From contig NZ_LUTN01000001.1 in the NCBI RefSeq assembly GCF_002111595.1, forward strand, positions 186,001 to 250,000: DNA of 64,000 nt, written 5' to 3'. The position numbers and the translations under genes were made by a program. Of this stretch, positions 50,682-59,726 are shown one piece after another (positions within the stretch are counted from its first letter, which is position 1; each line of letters begins with the position of its first letter). This DNA is from Lonsdalea britannica. Lineage in GTDB: Bacteria > Pseudomonadota > Gammaproteobacteria > Enterobacterales > Enterobacteriaceae. The notes beneath the pieces are model-generated. The model ran no database searches and had not been told where the DNA came from. It worked only from the letters and a program-made list of their open reading frames with translations.

Positions 50682-51515
50682 TTAGGTGCGAAACCGCAGC
50701 GCGAGGTTAAATCCGGCCTCTGTCGGCACCTGAATACCGTTTTCGTTCTCGACAAACGGCAGATTCCCGGCCAGCAGGCTTTGGCGCGTCTGGTCGAGCG
50801 AGCGGGTCTTGAAGCTGAGCGCCGCCATCCGCGGTTGGCCATCATAATCGCTCGGTAGCGCGCCAAATTCGGCGCGGGCCGAGTCGGCACTGACGAAACG
50901 CACCCGCGTTTGTCCTGCCTGCAGGCTTAATTCGTCGTTCTCGCCGGAGGTGAATACCGCGCCGTCAAACAGTCGGCGATAGACCGCGGCGGCGTCTTCC
51001 GAGCGCTCGGCGGCGATCACGAACTCAGCGATCTCGACGACGCCGTTGCGATGTTTGCGCCACGCTGGCTGCCATACGGCTTCCGGGGTCAAGTGCTGGC
51101 AGAAAAAGCTGACGCCGTTCGCAATGGCGTCGGCGCGCAGTCGGGCGATGCGGAAGCGCGCCGCTATCGGACTGCCGTCCGGCAGCGTGACCGGTCGGGA
51201 AAAAGATGCAGGCGAGTCCCCGTCGAGCTGCTGCTGTTGCAGGTGCTGATAGACGGCGTCCGCATCAGAAGTCTTCCACACCAGCCCACTGAGGCCGAGT
51301 GGGGACTGGCAAAAGTCTTTGCCGGTTTCAGGCTCGTAGCCCAGCAGTTCCAGATAGGTCTCGCCGAAGATGGCCAGATGGTTGCTGGAGCCCATCGTGT
51401 GATGGCCGCGCTCGCTGAGTTGAAAGCCGAGACGACGAAACAGCGTGCTGGCTTCATCCAACTGGTCGGCGACGTTGATGATCACATGGTCGACCACGGG
51501 GGGTAATTCAGGCAT
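50682..51515 (-). CDS. VOC (glyoxalase-fold) family protein
   Basis: A 277-residue cytoplasmic protein of the vicinal-oxygen-chelate superfamily, glyoxalase-like type. Two copies of the beta-alpha-beta-beta-beta module can be followed: VDHVIINVADQLDEASTLFRRLGF with HHTMGSSNHLAIFGETYLELLGYE, then GVVEIAEFVIAAERSEDAAAVYRRLFD. Metal-binding His and Glu of the first module are present (DHV, YLELLG). Such proteins can be dioxygenases, lyases, isomerases or resistance proteins; nothing here narrows the choice. It is divergent from marC. Confidence 0.78.
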   Translation of the reverse strand: MPELPPVVDHVIINVADQLDEASTLFRRLGFQLSERGHHTMGSSNHLAIFGETYLELLGYEPETGKDFCQSPLGLSGLVWKTSDADAVYQHLQQQQLDGDSPASFSRPVTLPDGSPIAARFRIARLRADAIANGVSFFCQHLTPEAVWQPAWRKHRNGVVEIAEFVIAAERSEDAAAVYRRLFDGAVFTSGENDELSLQAGQTRVRFVSADSARAEFGALPSDYDGQPRMAALSFKTRSLDQTRQSLLAGNLPFVENENGIQVPTEAGFNLALRFRT

Positions 51516-51834
51516 ACACCATTCTCCCTGTGTTAAAAAGTGGATCGCGGGGCGTGCCCGCCGACCCCATTGTAACAGCGTTGCGGCGCGTTATGGGGGA
51601 AGCATCACGTCGCCATCGGACGAAAACGCCTCTCGTAACCAGGCAAGGCAAGACCGGTCTGCCTGCGTGCCAAATAGGGATGGCCGTGGTGAGTCGGGAG
51701 CGCCGAGCCAGCGAGGGGACTCTTTCCTCATCGTGGCGGCGGCGACTTCGCGCAGAAGCTAACCTCCTGTTCCCTGACATTTTTCCTATGCTACGCTGAA
51801 GTCTCTTGCACCGCTGAAATCATAAGGAAGCCGT
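51516..51834. other. Divergent intergenic region before marC
   Basis: 319 bases between the VOC gene and marC. AAGGAAG precedes the marC ATG by five bases. No clear -35/-10 pair or long repeat was found. Short frames in both directions here are low-complexity and unlike proteins. Confidence 0.35.
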
Positions 51835-52509
51835 ATGACGGGAATCTCTCAATTGTTTGAAGCCGTAGGGTTGGGGCTGGTGCTGTTATTGCCGCTGGTC
51901 AACCCGTTGACGTCGGTGGCGCTGCTGTTAAGCCTGTCGGGGAACATGACCCGCAAGGACATCAGTCAGCAGTCGACGATGGCGGCGTTTTACGTCTTTT
52001 TGATCATGATGGTGGCGTTTTACGCAGGCCAGCTGGTCATGAATACCTTTGGCATCTCGATTCCGGGGTTGCGCATCGCCGGCGGGCTGATTGTCGCCTT
52101 TATCGGTTTCCGCATGCTGTTTCCTCAGAAGTCGCATATCGAGACGGCGTCGGCAGATCAAAAAGTGCCGGACGTCACCAAAAAGGATTCGGAAAATATC
52201 GCGTTTGTGCCGCTGGCCATGCCGGGAAGCGCCGGGCCGGGGACGATTGCGATGATCATCAGCTCGGTGTCGACATTGAAAGCCAATTCGCTCGGGTTCG
52301 AGCAGTGGGTGCTGATGGTGAGCCCGGTGATGACGTTTATTGCGGTGGCCCTCATCCTGCTGGTGTGTCTGAAAAGCGCGGGTTTCATCATGCGTTTGAT
52401 TGGTAAAAGCGGTATTGACGCCGTTTCGCGACTGATGGGCTTTCTGTTGGTCTGCATGGGCGTGCAGTTCATTATCAACGGGGTGATGGAGCTGATTGTT
52501 TCCTATTGA
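51835..52509 (+). CDS. marC: MarC family integral membrane protein
   Basis: A 224-residue inner-membrane protein with six predicted helices. [27 protein letters not shown] and [24 protein letters not shown] are almost identical to the matching parts of E. coli MarC, and [22 protein letters not shown] closes the protein. MarC was named for its position beside marRAB but is not itself needed for multidrug resistance; its function is unknown. No mar genes are adjacent here. Confidence 0.88.
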   Translation: MTGISQLFEAVGLGLVLLLPLVNPLTSVALLLSLSGNMTRKDISQQSTMAAFYVFLIMMVAFYAGQLVMNTFGISIPGLRIAGGLIVAFIGFRMLFPQKSHIETASADQKVPDVTKKDSENIAFVPLAMPGSAGPGTIAMIISSVSTLKANSLGFEQWVLMVSPVMTFIAVALILLVCLKSAGFIMRLIGKSGIDAVSRLMGFLLVCMGVQFIINGVMELIVSY

Positions 52510-52790
52510 ATCCGCTGCCTGACGCCAGTGAACGGAACGCGCGTCGGCCTGTTTTCCGTGTGACAGGCATTGCGCGGTGGTCACCGTTTTTTCGCCGATG
52601 GGGCTTGGTCGTTGTCACGGGAAGTTGGGCGTCCAAACGACGCCTGGACGAAACGAGAACGTGGATGAGGGCCGTCGAAGTCTCTAACGGCGAAGGGGTT
52701 CCCCCGACAATGCCCTCAACGCTGTCTTCTTGTCGTCCTCCGTTCCCTCTTGTTGATGCTCCTTGCGACTTGTCCCCTCGGCCGACGCGC

Positions 52791-54055
52791 TTAGTTCCAC
52801 GCGTGGCGGGGAGGGTTGACCCGATTGAGATAATAGTTGCCGACGTGAAAATACTTCCAGCGTACCGGGTCATGCAGGGTATGCGTCCGGGCATTGCGCC
52901 AGTGGCGGTCAAGATTGTATTCGGCCAACGTGGCGCGGGTTCCGGCCAGCTCGAACAGCTTGTTGCCGGCTAGCAGAGCGATCTCGGTGGACAGCACCTT
53001 GGACTCGGCGGTGGCGACCGCGGCGGCGGCCACCGTCTCTTCACTCGGCGCGGCGACGGCCACGTCAATCAGACGTCCGGCGCGCTCCAGCAGCGCTTCG
53101 GCGGCGTGCAGGCGGATAGCGAGATCGCCGACGGCGGCGATGGTGAAAACATCTTCTGCGGCAGTCTGTTTATCGCTGTCGATCCAGGGGCGTGATTTTT
53201 CCCGTACGAATGTCAGCGTGTCGGCGATCGTGCCACGGGCGATGCCGACATCCACGGCAGACTGAATGATCTGCGAAATCGGCCCGGACGGGGTGGGGCG
53301 ATCGAAGGCCCGCCAGGCGGGAATGACGCGTTCAAGGGGCGCCCGCGCATGGTCGAGGATGACGGTGCCGGAGGCGGTAGTGCGTTGGCCGAAGCTCGAC
53401 CAGTTGTTGATCACCGTCAGCCCCGGCGTGTCGCGATCGAATACGACCAGATGCGGCCGTCCCTCCTCGTCGATGGCGACCGTATGAACGACGTGCGCCA
53501 GCAGCGCGCCGGTGGCATAGAACTTCTCTCCGGTCACGATGACCTCATTGCCTTCGCGACGGAGCGTGGTTTTGAAGTCTGCCACGGTAGCGCCGCCTTT
53601 TTCCGAGAAGGCGTTGCCCCAGCGGATGCCCCGCAGAATATCGGCCAGCAGCGTTTTTTTCTGACGTTCAGTGCCGTCGGTCAGTAGATGCGCGACCCCC
53701 GCCAGATGGTTCTGCGGGATTTGACCGAGGCTGAGTCCGCCGCGGAGATAATCGCGATGACCTGCGCCACCGTAGCGTAGGAGACGCCAGCCCCGCCGTA
53801 GGCGCGCGGTATGCTGATGCCCCAAAGACCGCTCTGCGAAAACGCTTCCAGCTCGGCAATCGGCAAGATGCCTTCGCGGTCACGGCGGGCGGCGCCCGTA
53901 GCAAACTGTGCGGCCAGCCGTTCGGCGACGGCGATGGCCTCCTCGTCGCTGGCGATGATGTGCGCAGGCGACGTCGGGCGGGGAAGCGGCGTAAAGGGGG
54001 CGGAAGCATTGACCCGGACTTCCGGTTGAGCAGCGGTCACGTCGATGGTGGACAT
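52791..54055 (-). CDS. SfnB-like acyl-CoA-dehydrogenase-fold flavoenzyme, frame broken by a 1-nt deletion
   Basis: A 421-residue protein of the acyl-CoA dehydrogenase fold that resembles the SfnB/DszC group, enzymes of organosulfur use that work with reduced flavin. The N-terminal piece (AIAVAERLAAQFATGAARRDREG, LWGISIPRAYGGAGVSYATVAQVIAIIS) breaks near 53733-53742; one added base there leads into LGQIPQNHLAGVAHLLTDGTERQ, NAFSEKGG, and HHH-less C-terminal helices ending RHWRNARTHTLHDPVRWKY. The start at 54055 (MSTIDVTAAQ) has AGGAG eight bases upstream. Desulfurisation is inferred from family only; no reductase or sulfonate transporter is adjacent. Confidence 0.8.
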
Positions 54056-54142
54056 AAGCATTTCTCCTCGCAGGCGAAGGCGCAACGGCGCCGAGGCCTC
54101 ATCCTAGCAATCGCAGCATCGGGTCTTATAGATGAATTTCGG

Positions 54143-54163
54143 ATAACCTTATTTGTCAGGTAT
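54143..54163. promoter_or_regulatory. Imperfect inverted repeat upstream of the sfnB-like gene
   Basis: ATAACCT and AGGTAT arms separated by an AT-rich centre lie about 90 bp upstream of the sfnB-like start, in a short AT-rich stretch between it and tetR 2. This could be an operator for the neighbouring regulator. Support is weak: arms are imperfect and no promoter with good spacing was found. Confidence 0.3.
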
Positions 54164-54188
54164 ATGTTTTTTATAGATAAAAATGAGA

Positions 54189-54825
54189 TTAGCTTATATC
54201 GCAGCCGACGCCTTTCAGGAAAATGGTCAGCGCTTTAACGACATGCGCGGTGCGTTCATCAAGCTCCTCGTGGTCGGGTCGCACAGGGAGCAGCGCGCCG
54301 AAGACGAGGTTCATCAGCATCCCGGCATAGACCCTTGCTTCCTCTTCATCCTGCAGCGGCAGCTTGCCACGTCGGGCCTGCGTTAGCAGCCAATCCATCA
54401 GCGCCTCGCGGGGGTGAAATCGTCCGCTGGCGTAAAGAGGGCCGGCTGTCTCGGGCGCTTCCACCGCAGCTTCATGAAGACGCGAATGAAGGCCAGACGA
54501 CGCTGTCCTGCCGCGTCGTCCCTATCGAGACGAAAAATTTTTATCAGCGACGCAGCATGGGCAGATCCTCAGCCTCCGGTCGCGGAAGATCCAGAAACAG
54601 CCGCTGATTTTTCTCGACGACCGAATAATAAATCTCGTTTTTGTTGTGGAAAATCGCATACAGGTCGCGTTTCGACACCGTGGCTGCGGCGGCGATCATG
54701 CTGGTAGTCGTTCCCGTGAAGCCATGCTGGCGGAACAGGCTGTCTGCGGCGTCGATAATGTGGGAGCGCCGTTGTGACGGGGTGTCCGCCACGCCATCAG
54801 GCGAGGTCGGCTGCCGCTTTTTCAT
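54189..54825 (-). pseudogene. TetR family regulator 2, frame broken twice
   Basis: A TetR-type repressor of about 212 residues. The DNA-binding domain is clear (SQRRSHIIDAADSLFRQHGFTGTTTSMIAAAATVSKRDLYAIFHNKNEIYYSVV). The C-terminal domain runs through three frames: one base is missing near 54549-54550 (LPMLR to ALIKIFRLDRDDAAGQRRLAF) and one near 54466-54467 (IRVFMKL to AVEAPETAGPLYASGRF). With both repaired the fold is continuous to 54189. The ATG at 54825 has AGAGGA upstream. It is divergent from ceramidase-like 2, and a 16-bp palindrome lies in the gap, so that gene and perhaps sfnB-like are probable targets. With two breaks, true decay is possible. Confidence 0.8.
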
Positions 54826-54850
54826 CGTAAGGCATCCTCTTTTCATGGCG

Positions 54851-54896
54851 TTGACAGGGCACTGCCATGAATCAATACTGGGTACTCAAGAGTACC
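54851..54896 (+). promoter_or_regulatory. Sigma-70-like promoter with overlapping TetR-type operator before ceramidase-like 2
   Basis: A perfect -35 TTGACA (54851-54856), 17-bp spacer and AATACT (54874-54879, four of six) point toward the ceramidase-like gene at 55052. Directly after, covering the expected start of transcription, is an exact inverted repeat GGTACTC-AA-GAGTACC (54881-54896). The repeat is 56 bp before the divergent tetR 2. This geometry fits repression of the rightward gene by the TetR protein. Confidence 0.62.
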
Positions 54897-55051
54897 ATGG
54901 AAACGGCGTTGTCTGCTGTCGCCCTGCTCAGGCAGGAGTGCGGATTATCGGCTGCGGTGACGTGAGCGATCGCAGCCGCAGTCAACTATACCGCCTGGTG
55001 GGGACCGGCCCGGCGCTTTCGGCTATGCCAACTTGTTGAAAGGAAACAACT

Positions 55052-56389
55052 ATGTCTAATCGTTTGGCTCTTCCCGTGTTACACCTAACCTCCCTCGCGC
55101 TGGGCGCGATACTGTGCGTTGGCAGTCTGCTGGCGCCGGCCTGTGCGGCGGAGCACGGCCTGCTGCGCGTCGGGGCCGCTAAAGTGGATATCACGCCGGG
55201 CACCCTGAAAGAGATGAACCCGATGGGCGGGGATTTCGTCGGGGTGCACGATCCGATTTATCTGCGCACGCTGCTCATCGATAGCGGCGGCAGCAAAGTG
55301 GCATTGGTTTCGGTGGACAGCATGGAAGTCGGCGACACGACGACGGTGCGTCAACGGATTGAAAAAGAGCTGCAGATACCGTTCGCCAACATCCTGATCT
55401 TCGCCACGCACGACCACAGCGCACCGCGGGTCGGTGATGTCTCTCCGGGCGCACTGGCCCATGAGGGAACGACGACGTCTTTGGCCTGGAGCGAAGGCCT
55501 CTACACCACGATGATCGAAGCGCTTCGTCAGTCTGAACAGCAGGCCAAACCCGCACGTTTCGGCGTCGGGAAAGGGACGGTGAACGTCAATGTGAATCGC
55601 GACGAATATACCGCCGATGGCTGGATTATGGGCGTGAATCCCACCGGGCCGTCCGACAAAGGCCTGTGGGTGATGAAGTTCGACACGCTGGACGGCCAAC
55701 CCATCGCGCTGCTGACGAACTACGCGGTTCACTCGGTGACGACGCTCGGCATCAAACAGATCAGCGGCGATCTGGCCGGCGTCGCCGCACACTATGTGGA
55801 GAAAACGCTCGGGGGGAATGCGGTGTCGTTATGGTCGGTAGGAACCATTGCCGATCAGAACCCGCGGATTTTCCGCGCTGGTTTGTCGGATACCGATGAG
55901 AACGACGCCGCGTTTGCCTGGAATGCGGCGACGACGCAGGGTCAGACGGTGGGCGAGGCCATTGTGGACGTAGCCCGCAACATCAAGCCCATTGACATGA
56001 CCCGTCGGGTCAACATTCGGGCAGAGGAAAAAGTGGTGAGCTGCCCGACGCAGCAGGGGACCGAGACGATGGAGAACATGAACCAAACCCAGGTTGCAAA
56101 CGTGAATCTTCGCCTGGGTCTGGTCATGTTGAACGATACGGCGCTGGCGGGGGTGTCGGGCGAAGTGATGACCCGTATCGGCTATCGACTGGCGCAAAGC
56201 TCGCCACTGCGCAAAACGATCCTCACTTCTATCGTCAACGATCGCATTGGCTATATTCCGGACGATGCCTCATACCCCGACTCGATCTTCGAAGTGAAAG
56301 CGAGTCCGCTAAAGGCGGGCTGTGCGGAAGAGGCCATCGTGAATAACTTCACCACGATGATAGGCAATGCGTTACAAAGGCAGAAATAA
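55052..56389 (+). CDS. Neutral ceramidase-like secreted protein (paralogue 2)
   Basis: An intact 445-residue paralogue of the protein at 49050-50401, with a signal peptide to about residue 32 (LLAPACA-AE). It has the neutral/alkaline ceramidase N-terminal domain: GAAKVDITPG, DFVGVHDPIYLRTLLIDSGG, an HxH motif (His120, His122) and NYAVHS (His227), so zinc binding looks possible. The hexapeptide that normally carries the nucleophile serine reads ADQNPR (267-272), lacking Ser; a GDVSP appears earlier (128-132), right after HxH. The C-terminal part ends LGYIPDD-like IGYIPDDASYPDSIFEVKAS. An amide- or ester-hydrolase with a different mechanism or substrate is possible. AAGGAAA precedes the ATG. 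Confidence 0.82.
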   Translation: MSNRLALPVLHLTSLALGAILCVGSLLAPACAAEHGLLRVGAAKVDITPGTLKEMNPMGGDFVGVHDPIYLRTLLIDSGGSKVALVSVDSMEVGDTTTVRQRIEKELQIPFANILIFATHDHSAPRVGDVSPGALAHEGTTTSLAWSEGLYTTMIEALRQSEQQAKPARFGVGKGTVNVNVNRDEYTADGWIMGVNPTGPSDKGLWVMKFDTLDGQPIALLTNYAVHSVTTLGIKQISGDLAGVAAHYVEKTLGGNAVSLWSVGTIADQNPRIFRAGLSDTDENDAAFAWNAATTQGQTVGEAIVDVARNIKPIDMTRRVNIRAEEKVVSCPTQQGTETMENMNQTQVANVNLRLGLVMLNDTALAGVSGEVMTRIGYRLAQSSPLRKTILTSIVNDRIGYIPDDASYPDSIFEVKASPLKAGCAEEAIVNNFTTMIGNALQRQK

Positions 56390-56636
56390 GCGTGGAGCGA
56401 GTGGCGCAGACGGCAGGTTTGCGCCCTGTTGTCTCCCAGTCGGCTGCGGAGGGGACTCGGTATGCCCGGCGCGGACACGATATCCGACGAGGTAATCAGC
56501 GCGCTATGGTTTTTTGCCTGTTGTGCGGTGCTTCTGGTCGGTTTTCGTCTTTCTGCGTAGTCTTGTCTAAAGTTGACGTATGGGCGATACGGTGTCGTCG
56601 TCGACTCGCCATCCACACATAAGGAACACCTGCCTC

Positions 56637-57659
56637 GTGAAAAAAATAGGATTTTTGTCGTTTGGCCACTGGACGCCTTCGTCGCAGTCGGCGACGCGTT
56701 CGGCGGCGGATACGCTGCTGCAGTCCATCGATTTGGCCGTCGCCGCGGAAGAACTGGGGGCGGACGGCGCCTATTTTCGGGTGCACCATTTCGCACGTCA
56801 GCTCAGTTCGCCTTTCCCGCTGCTGGCGGCCGTGGGGGCGAAAACCCGTCGCATTGAGATCGGCACCGGCGTCATCGATATGCGTTACGAAAACCCGCTG
56901 TATATGGCGGAAGACGCCAGCGCGGCGGATTTGATTTCCGGCGGGCGTCTTCAGCTCGGCATTAGTCGTGGGTCGCCTGAGCAGGTGATCGACGGCTGGA
57001 GCTATTTCGGTTACCAGCCTGCCGAGGGCGAAACCGACGCGGACATGGCGCGTCGCCATACTGAGGTGCTGCTCGATGCGCTGCGCGGGGAAGGCTTTGC
57101 CGAGCCGCATCCGCAGCCGATGTTTCCCAATCCGCCGGGGCTGCTGCGCCTTGAGCCTTTTTCGGAAGGATTGCGCGAGCGTATCTGGTGGGGCGCAGGC
57201 TCGAACGCCACGGCGATGTGGGCGGCCAAGCTTGGTCTGAATCTGCAAAGCTCCACGCTGAAAGACGATGAAACCGGCGAGCCGTTCCACATTCAGCAGG
57301 CCAAACAGATCCGGGCGTATCGTGAAGCCTGGAAAGCGGCGGGGCACACGCGCGAGCCTCGGGTATCAGTCAGCCGCAGCATCTTCGCGCTGGTGGACGA
57401 TCGGGATCGCGCCTACTTCGGCGGCGGGGGACAGGAAGCCGATCAGGTTGGTTTTCTGGATGATAAAACGCGAGCGATTTTCGGCCGCAGCTATGCCGCC
57501 GAGCCGGAGCAGCTCATCAAACAGCTTGCTCAGGACGAGGCGATTGCCGAGGCGGATACGCTGCTGTTGACCGTGCCCAATCAGCTGGGCGTGGACTACA
57601 ATGCGCATGTGATTGAATCGATACTGACGCAGGTCGCGCCCGGCTTAGGCTGGCGTTAA
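56637..57659 (+). CDS. LLM class (luciferase-like) flavin-dependent oxidoreductase
   Basis: A 340-residue bacterial-luciferase-like TIM-barrel monooxygenase or oxidoreductase that works with FMNH2 or F420-type cofactors; in Enterobacterales FMN is expected. KKIGFLSFGHW begins strand 1; AVAAEELGADGAYFRVHHFARQ, TRRIEIGTGVIDMRYENPLYMAEDASAADLISGGRLQLGISRGSPEQV are family landmarks. I start it at the GTG at 56637, eleven bases after AAGGA, because homology begins with VKKIGF. The substrate is unknown. It ends at a strong hairpin. Confidence 0.87.
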   Translation: MKKIGFLSFGHWTPSSQSATRSAADTLLQSIDLAVAAEELGADGAYFRVHHFARQLSSPFPLLAAVGAKTRRIEIGTGVIDMRYENPLYMAEDASAADLISGGRLQLGISRGSPEQVIDGWSYFGYQPAEGETDADMARRHTEVLLDALRGEGFAEPHPQPMFPNPPGLLRLEPFSEGLRERIWWGAGSNATAMWAAKLGLNLQSSTLKDDETGEPFHIQQAKQIRAYREAWKAAGHTREPRVSVSRSIFALVDDRDRAYFGGGGQEADQVGFLDDKTRAIFGRSYAAEPEQLIKQLAQDEAIAEADTLLLTVPNQLGVDYNAHVIESILTQVAPGLGWR

Positions 57660-57672
57660 CCTTGCCGTCGAG

Positions 57673-57709
57673 GGGACGAACCGGCGCGGGTTATCCGCCG
57701 GTTCGTCCC
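57673..57709 (+). terminator. Hairpin terminator after the LLM oxidoreductase gene
   Basis: A 14-bp perfect stem (GGGACGAACCGGCG / CGCCGGTTCGTCCC) with nine-base loop starts 14 bases after the stop; the following GCTTTCTC is only moderately T-rich. Confidence 0.72.
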
Positions 57710-58000
57710 GCTTTCTCAGCCGTGCAGAAAACGCATTCGTTTTTGTCTGCAAACAGGCGTTTTCACCTGCCGTTTTGCGCTTTCCCCACCTCCGTCATCG
57801 GGCCACACAGCGCTAAGTGTAAAAAATTCGTAATGACTTCAGGGGATTGCAACAATGACGACCGAAAACGGTCTATGGTAAATAGCGTGTCGACGGCGGT
57901 GATATTTTCGCCCGCCTGAACGGTAAGCGAGGGTGGCGCATGATGCCGACGCGGTACGCGACCGACGAGATTAAACGACCTAGTAATGAAAGGATGAACC
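57710..58000. other. Intergenic region before the Tat-exported esterase
   Basis: About 290 bases after the terminator without a plausible gene. AAAGGA stands six bases before the esterase ATG at 58001. The AAAAAATTCG patch near 57825 is the most AT-rich part; no well-spaced promoter boxes were found. Confidence 0.35.
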
Positions 58001-59347
58001 ATGCCAACACGTCGTGATTTTCTGATGATGAGCCTGCTGTCTGGCGCCATGATAGCGATCAACACCTCCGCCTTCGCCAGGCAAGGCGTAAGCGGGGAGG
58101 TCAAGGGCGCCAGCGCTATTACGCAGGTCTTCGGCGATGGCATTCGGATGACCGCGGTGGCCGTAGAATATGACGAAGCCATCAGCGGCGCGTCCCTGAA
58201 TAAGGCCGATTTCAGCGTAGAAGGCCGCACGGTCACCGGCGTCTTCGCCAGCACGTCGGCCAATCCTGCCGATCAGGCCGCCGAGGGCCATTTCGTCATC
58301 GTTACCCTATCGCCGGAGGATGCGAACGCGCCGCTGGCGCAAAAAATGGACGCCAAGCCCGGCGGTCAGCCGCCCTCGTCCGGTGGCCACGGCGGTCCTG
58401 GCAAAGCGGGGGACATCCCGGTGTATGACACGTCCTATGCGTCCCCTGTCGCCAAGGTGCATCAAACCGGCGATCTCAAGGCCGAGAGCGGTCGCCGCCT
58501 TGCCGCAACGCCGACTACACTGACGACGACGAAAGTCGAAAATCTTGTCGTCGACGACTTCGAATCGCTGACGTTTACCGATGCGAAAACCGGCAAAATG
58601 CTGCGCTACAACCTGTTTGTGCCAAAGCACTATGATCCGAAGCAGACCTATCCGCTGGTCTTATTTATGCACGATGCCGGGGCCACCAGCGACGTAACCC
58701 GTTCCACGCTCTATCAGGGATTAGGCGCTATTGCGTGGGCCAGCCCGTCCGATCAGGCTCAACGTCCGGCCTTCGTGCTGGCGCCGCAATACGCCGAAAT
58801 TATCGCGGATGACGACTCGAAAACCTCCGATGCGCTGGACGCGACCATCCATCTCATTACGTCACTGACGGAACGCTACAGTATCGATCGCAACCGACTC
58901 TACGCGACTGGCCAGTCCGGCGGCTGCATGATGTCGATTGCGATGAATATCAAATATCCGACGTTCTTCGCCGCCTCGTTCCTGGTGGCGGGGCAATGGG
59001 ATCCGGCGCTGGTTAAACCGCTCGCCAAACAAAAACTGTGGATTCTGGTGTCGCAGGATGACGACAAGGCTTTTCCGGGACAAAACGCGATCACTGAGGT
59101 CCTGAAAAAAGAGGGTGTGAAGGTGGCGACCGCCGTTTGGGAAGGGACGTGGTCGGCCGAGCAGTTCCGCAAGGCCAGCCAAGCTATCGAAGATCAGGAC
59201 TGCCCAGTTAACTATGTCTCATTTGCCAAAGGTACGGTGATCCCCCCGAACCAGTCAGGAGCCGGGGCGAGCGGACATCGCAATACCTGGCGCATTGCCT
59301 ACACGATTGAACCCATTCGCGAGTGGTTGTTCCGTCAACACCGCTAA
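58001..59347 (+). CDS. Tat-exported esterase with N-terminal Ig-like domain
   Basis: A 448-residue exported hydrolase. The start PTRRDFLMMSLLSGAMIA is a textbook twin-arginine signal, ending near AFA. Residues about 30-110 form a beta-rich domain like the EstA-type esterase Ig-like N-terminal domain (DGIRMTAVAVEYDE, LNKADFSVEG). A flexible Gly/Pro-rich linker follows (about 118-145), then an alpha/beta-hydrolase with YNLFVPKHYDPKQTYPLVLFMHDAG, nucleophile elbow GQSGG (Ser306), and late Asp and His (SQDDDKAF, SGHRNTW). Similar folds include PHB-depolymerase-like and feruloyl esterases; the true ester is unknown. Confidence 0.87.
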   Translation: MPTRRDFLMMSLLSGAMIAINTSAFARQGVSGEVKGASAITQVFGDGIRMTAVAVEYDEAISGASLNKADFSVEGRTVTGVFASTSANPADQAAEGHFVIVTLSPEDANAPLAQKMDAKPGGQPPSSGGHGGPGKAGDIPVYDTSYASPVAKVHQTGDLKAESGRRLAATPTTLTTTKVENLVVDDFESLTFTDAKTGKMLRYNLFVPKHYDPKQTYPLVLFMHDAGATSDVTRSTLYQGLGAIAWASPSDQAQRPAFVLAPQYAEIIADDDSKTSDALDATIHLITSLTERYSIDRNRLYATGQSGGCMMSIAMNIKYPTFFAASFLVAGQWDPALVKPLAKQKLWILVSQDDDKAFPGQNAITEVLKKEGVKVATAVWEGTWSAEQFRKASQAIEDQDCPVNYVSFAKGTVIPPNQSGAGASGHRNTWRIAYTIEPIREWLFRQHR

Positions 59348-59726
59348 GGTGTATTGCCGCTGATGCGATCGACGGCGGTTTCATTTGGCAGAGACGGATT
59401 TGCCGCCGCTTTGCGCTGTTAAACCGTTGATGTGTTCCCTCGTGCCGAAACGTAGCGATGCCTGAAGACGGGCATCGCTTCCCCCATACGGAATGCCTTC
59501 CAGCCTTTCCCTTAAAAGCCGGATACCCCTGTTGCACAGTGATTTCTCCCTGAATGATTGGCGTAATGAATAATTAACCGGGCAAAAGATCCACAAATCA
59601 ACCATGCTTACTCGGCGGCCCGTTCGACGTTGCGCCTGTGCTGACTTCCTCTATATCGCGTCCATCGCGCTGCCGCTGCGCGGCGACCGTGTCCGCCCAT
59701 TCCATTCACAGAAAGCGAGGTTCGAT
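59348..59726. other. Intergenic region between esterase and OYE genes, with hairpin
   Basis: 379 bases. A 9-bp perfect inverted repeat (AGCGATGCC / GGCATCGCT, 59454-59479) about 107 bases after the esterase stop could end its transcript, though no T-run follows. The open frame upstream of the OYE start lacks protein-like sequence. AAGCGAGG lies six bases before that start. Confidence 0.4.
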
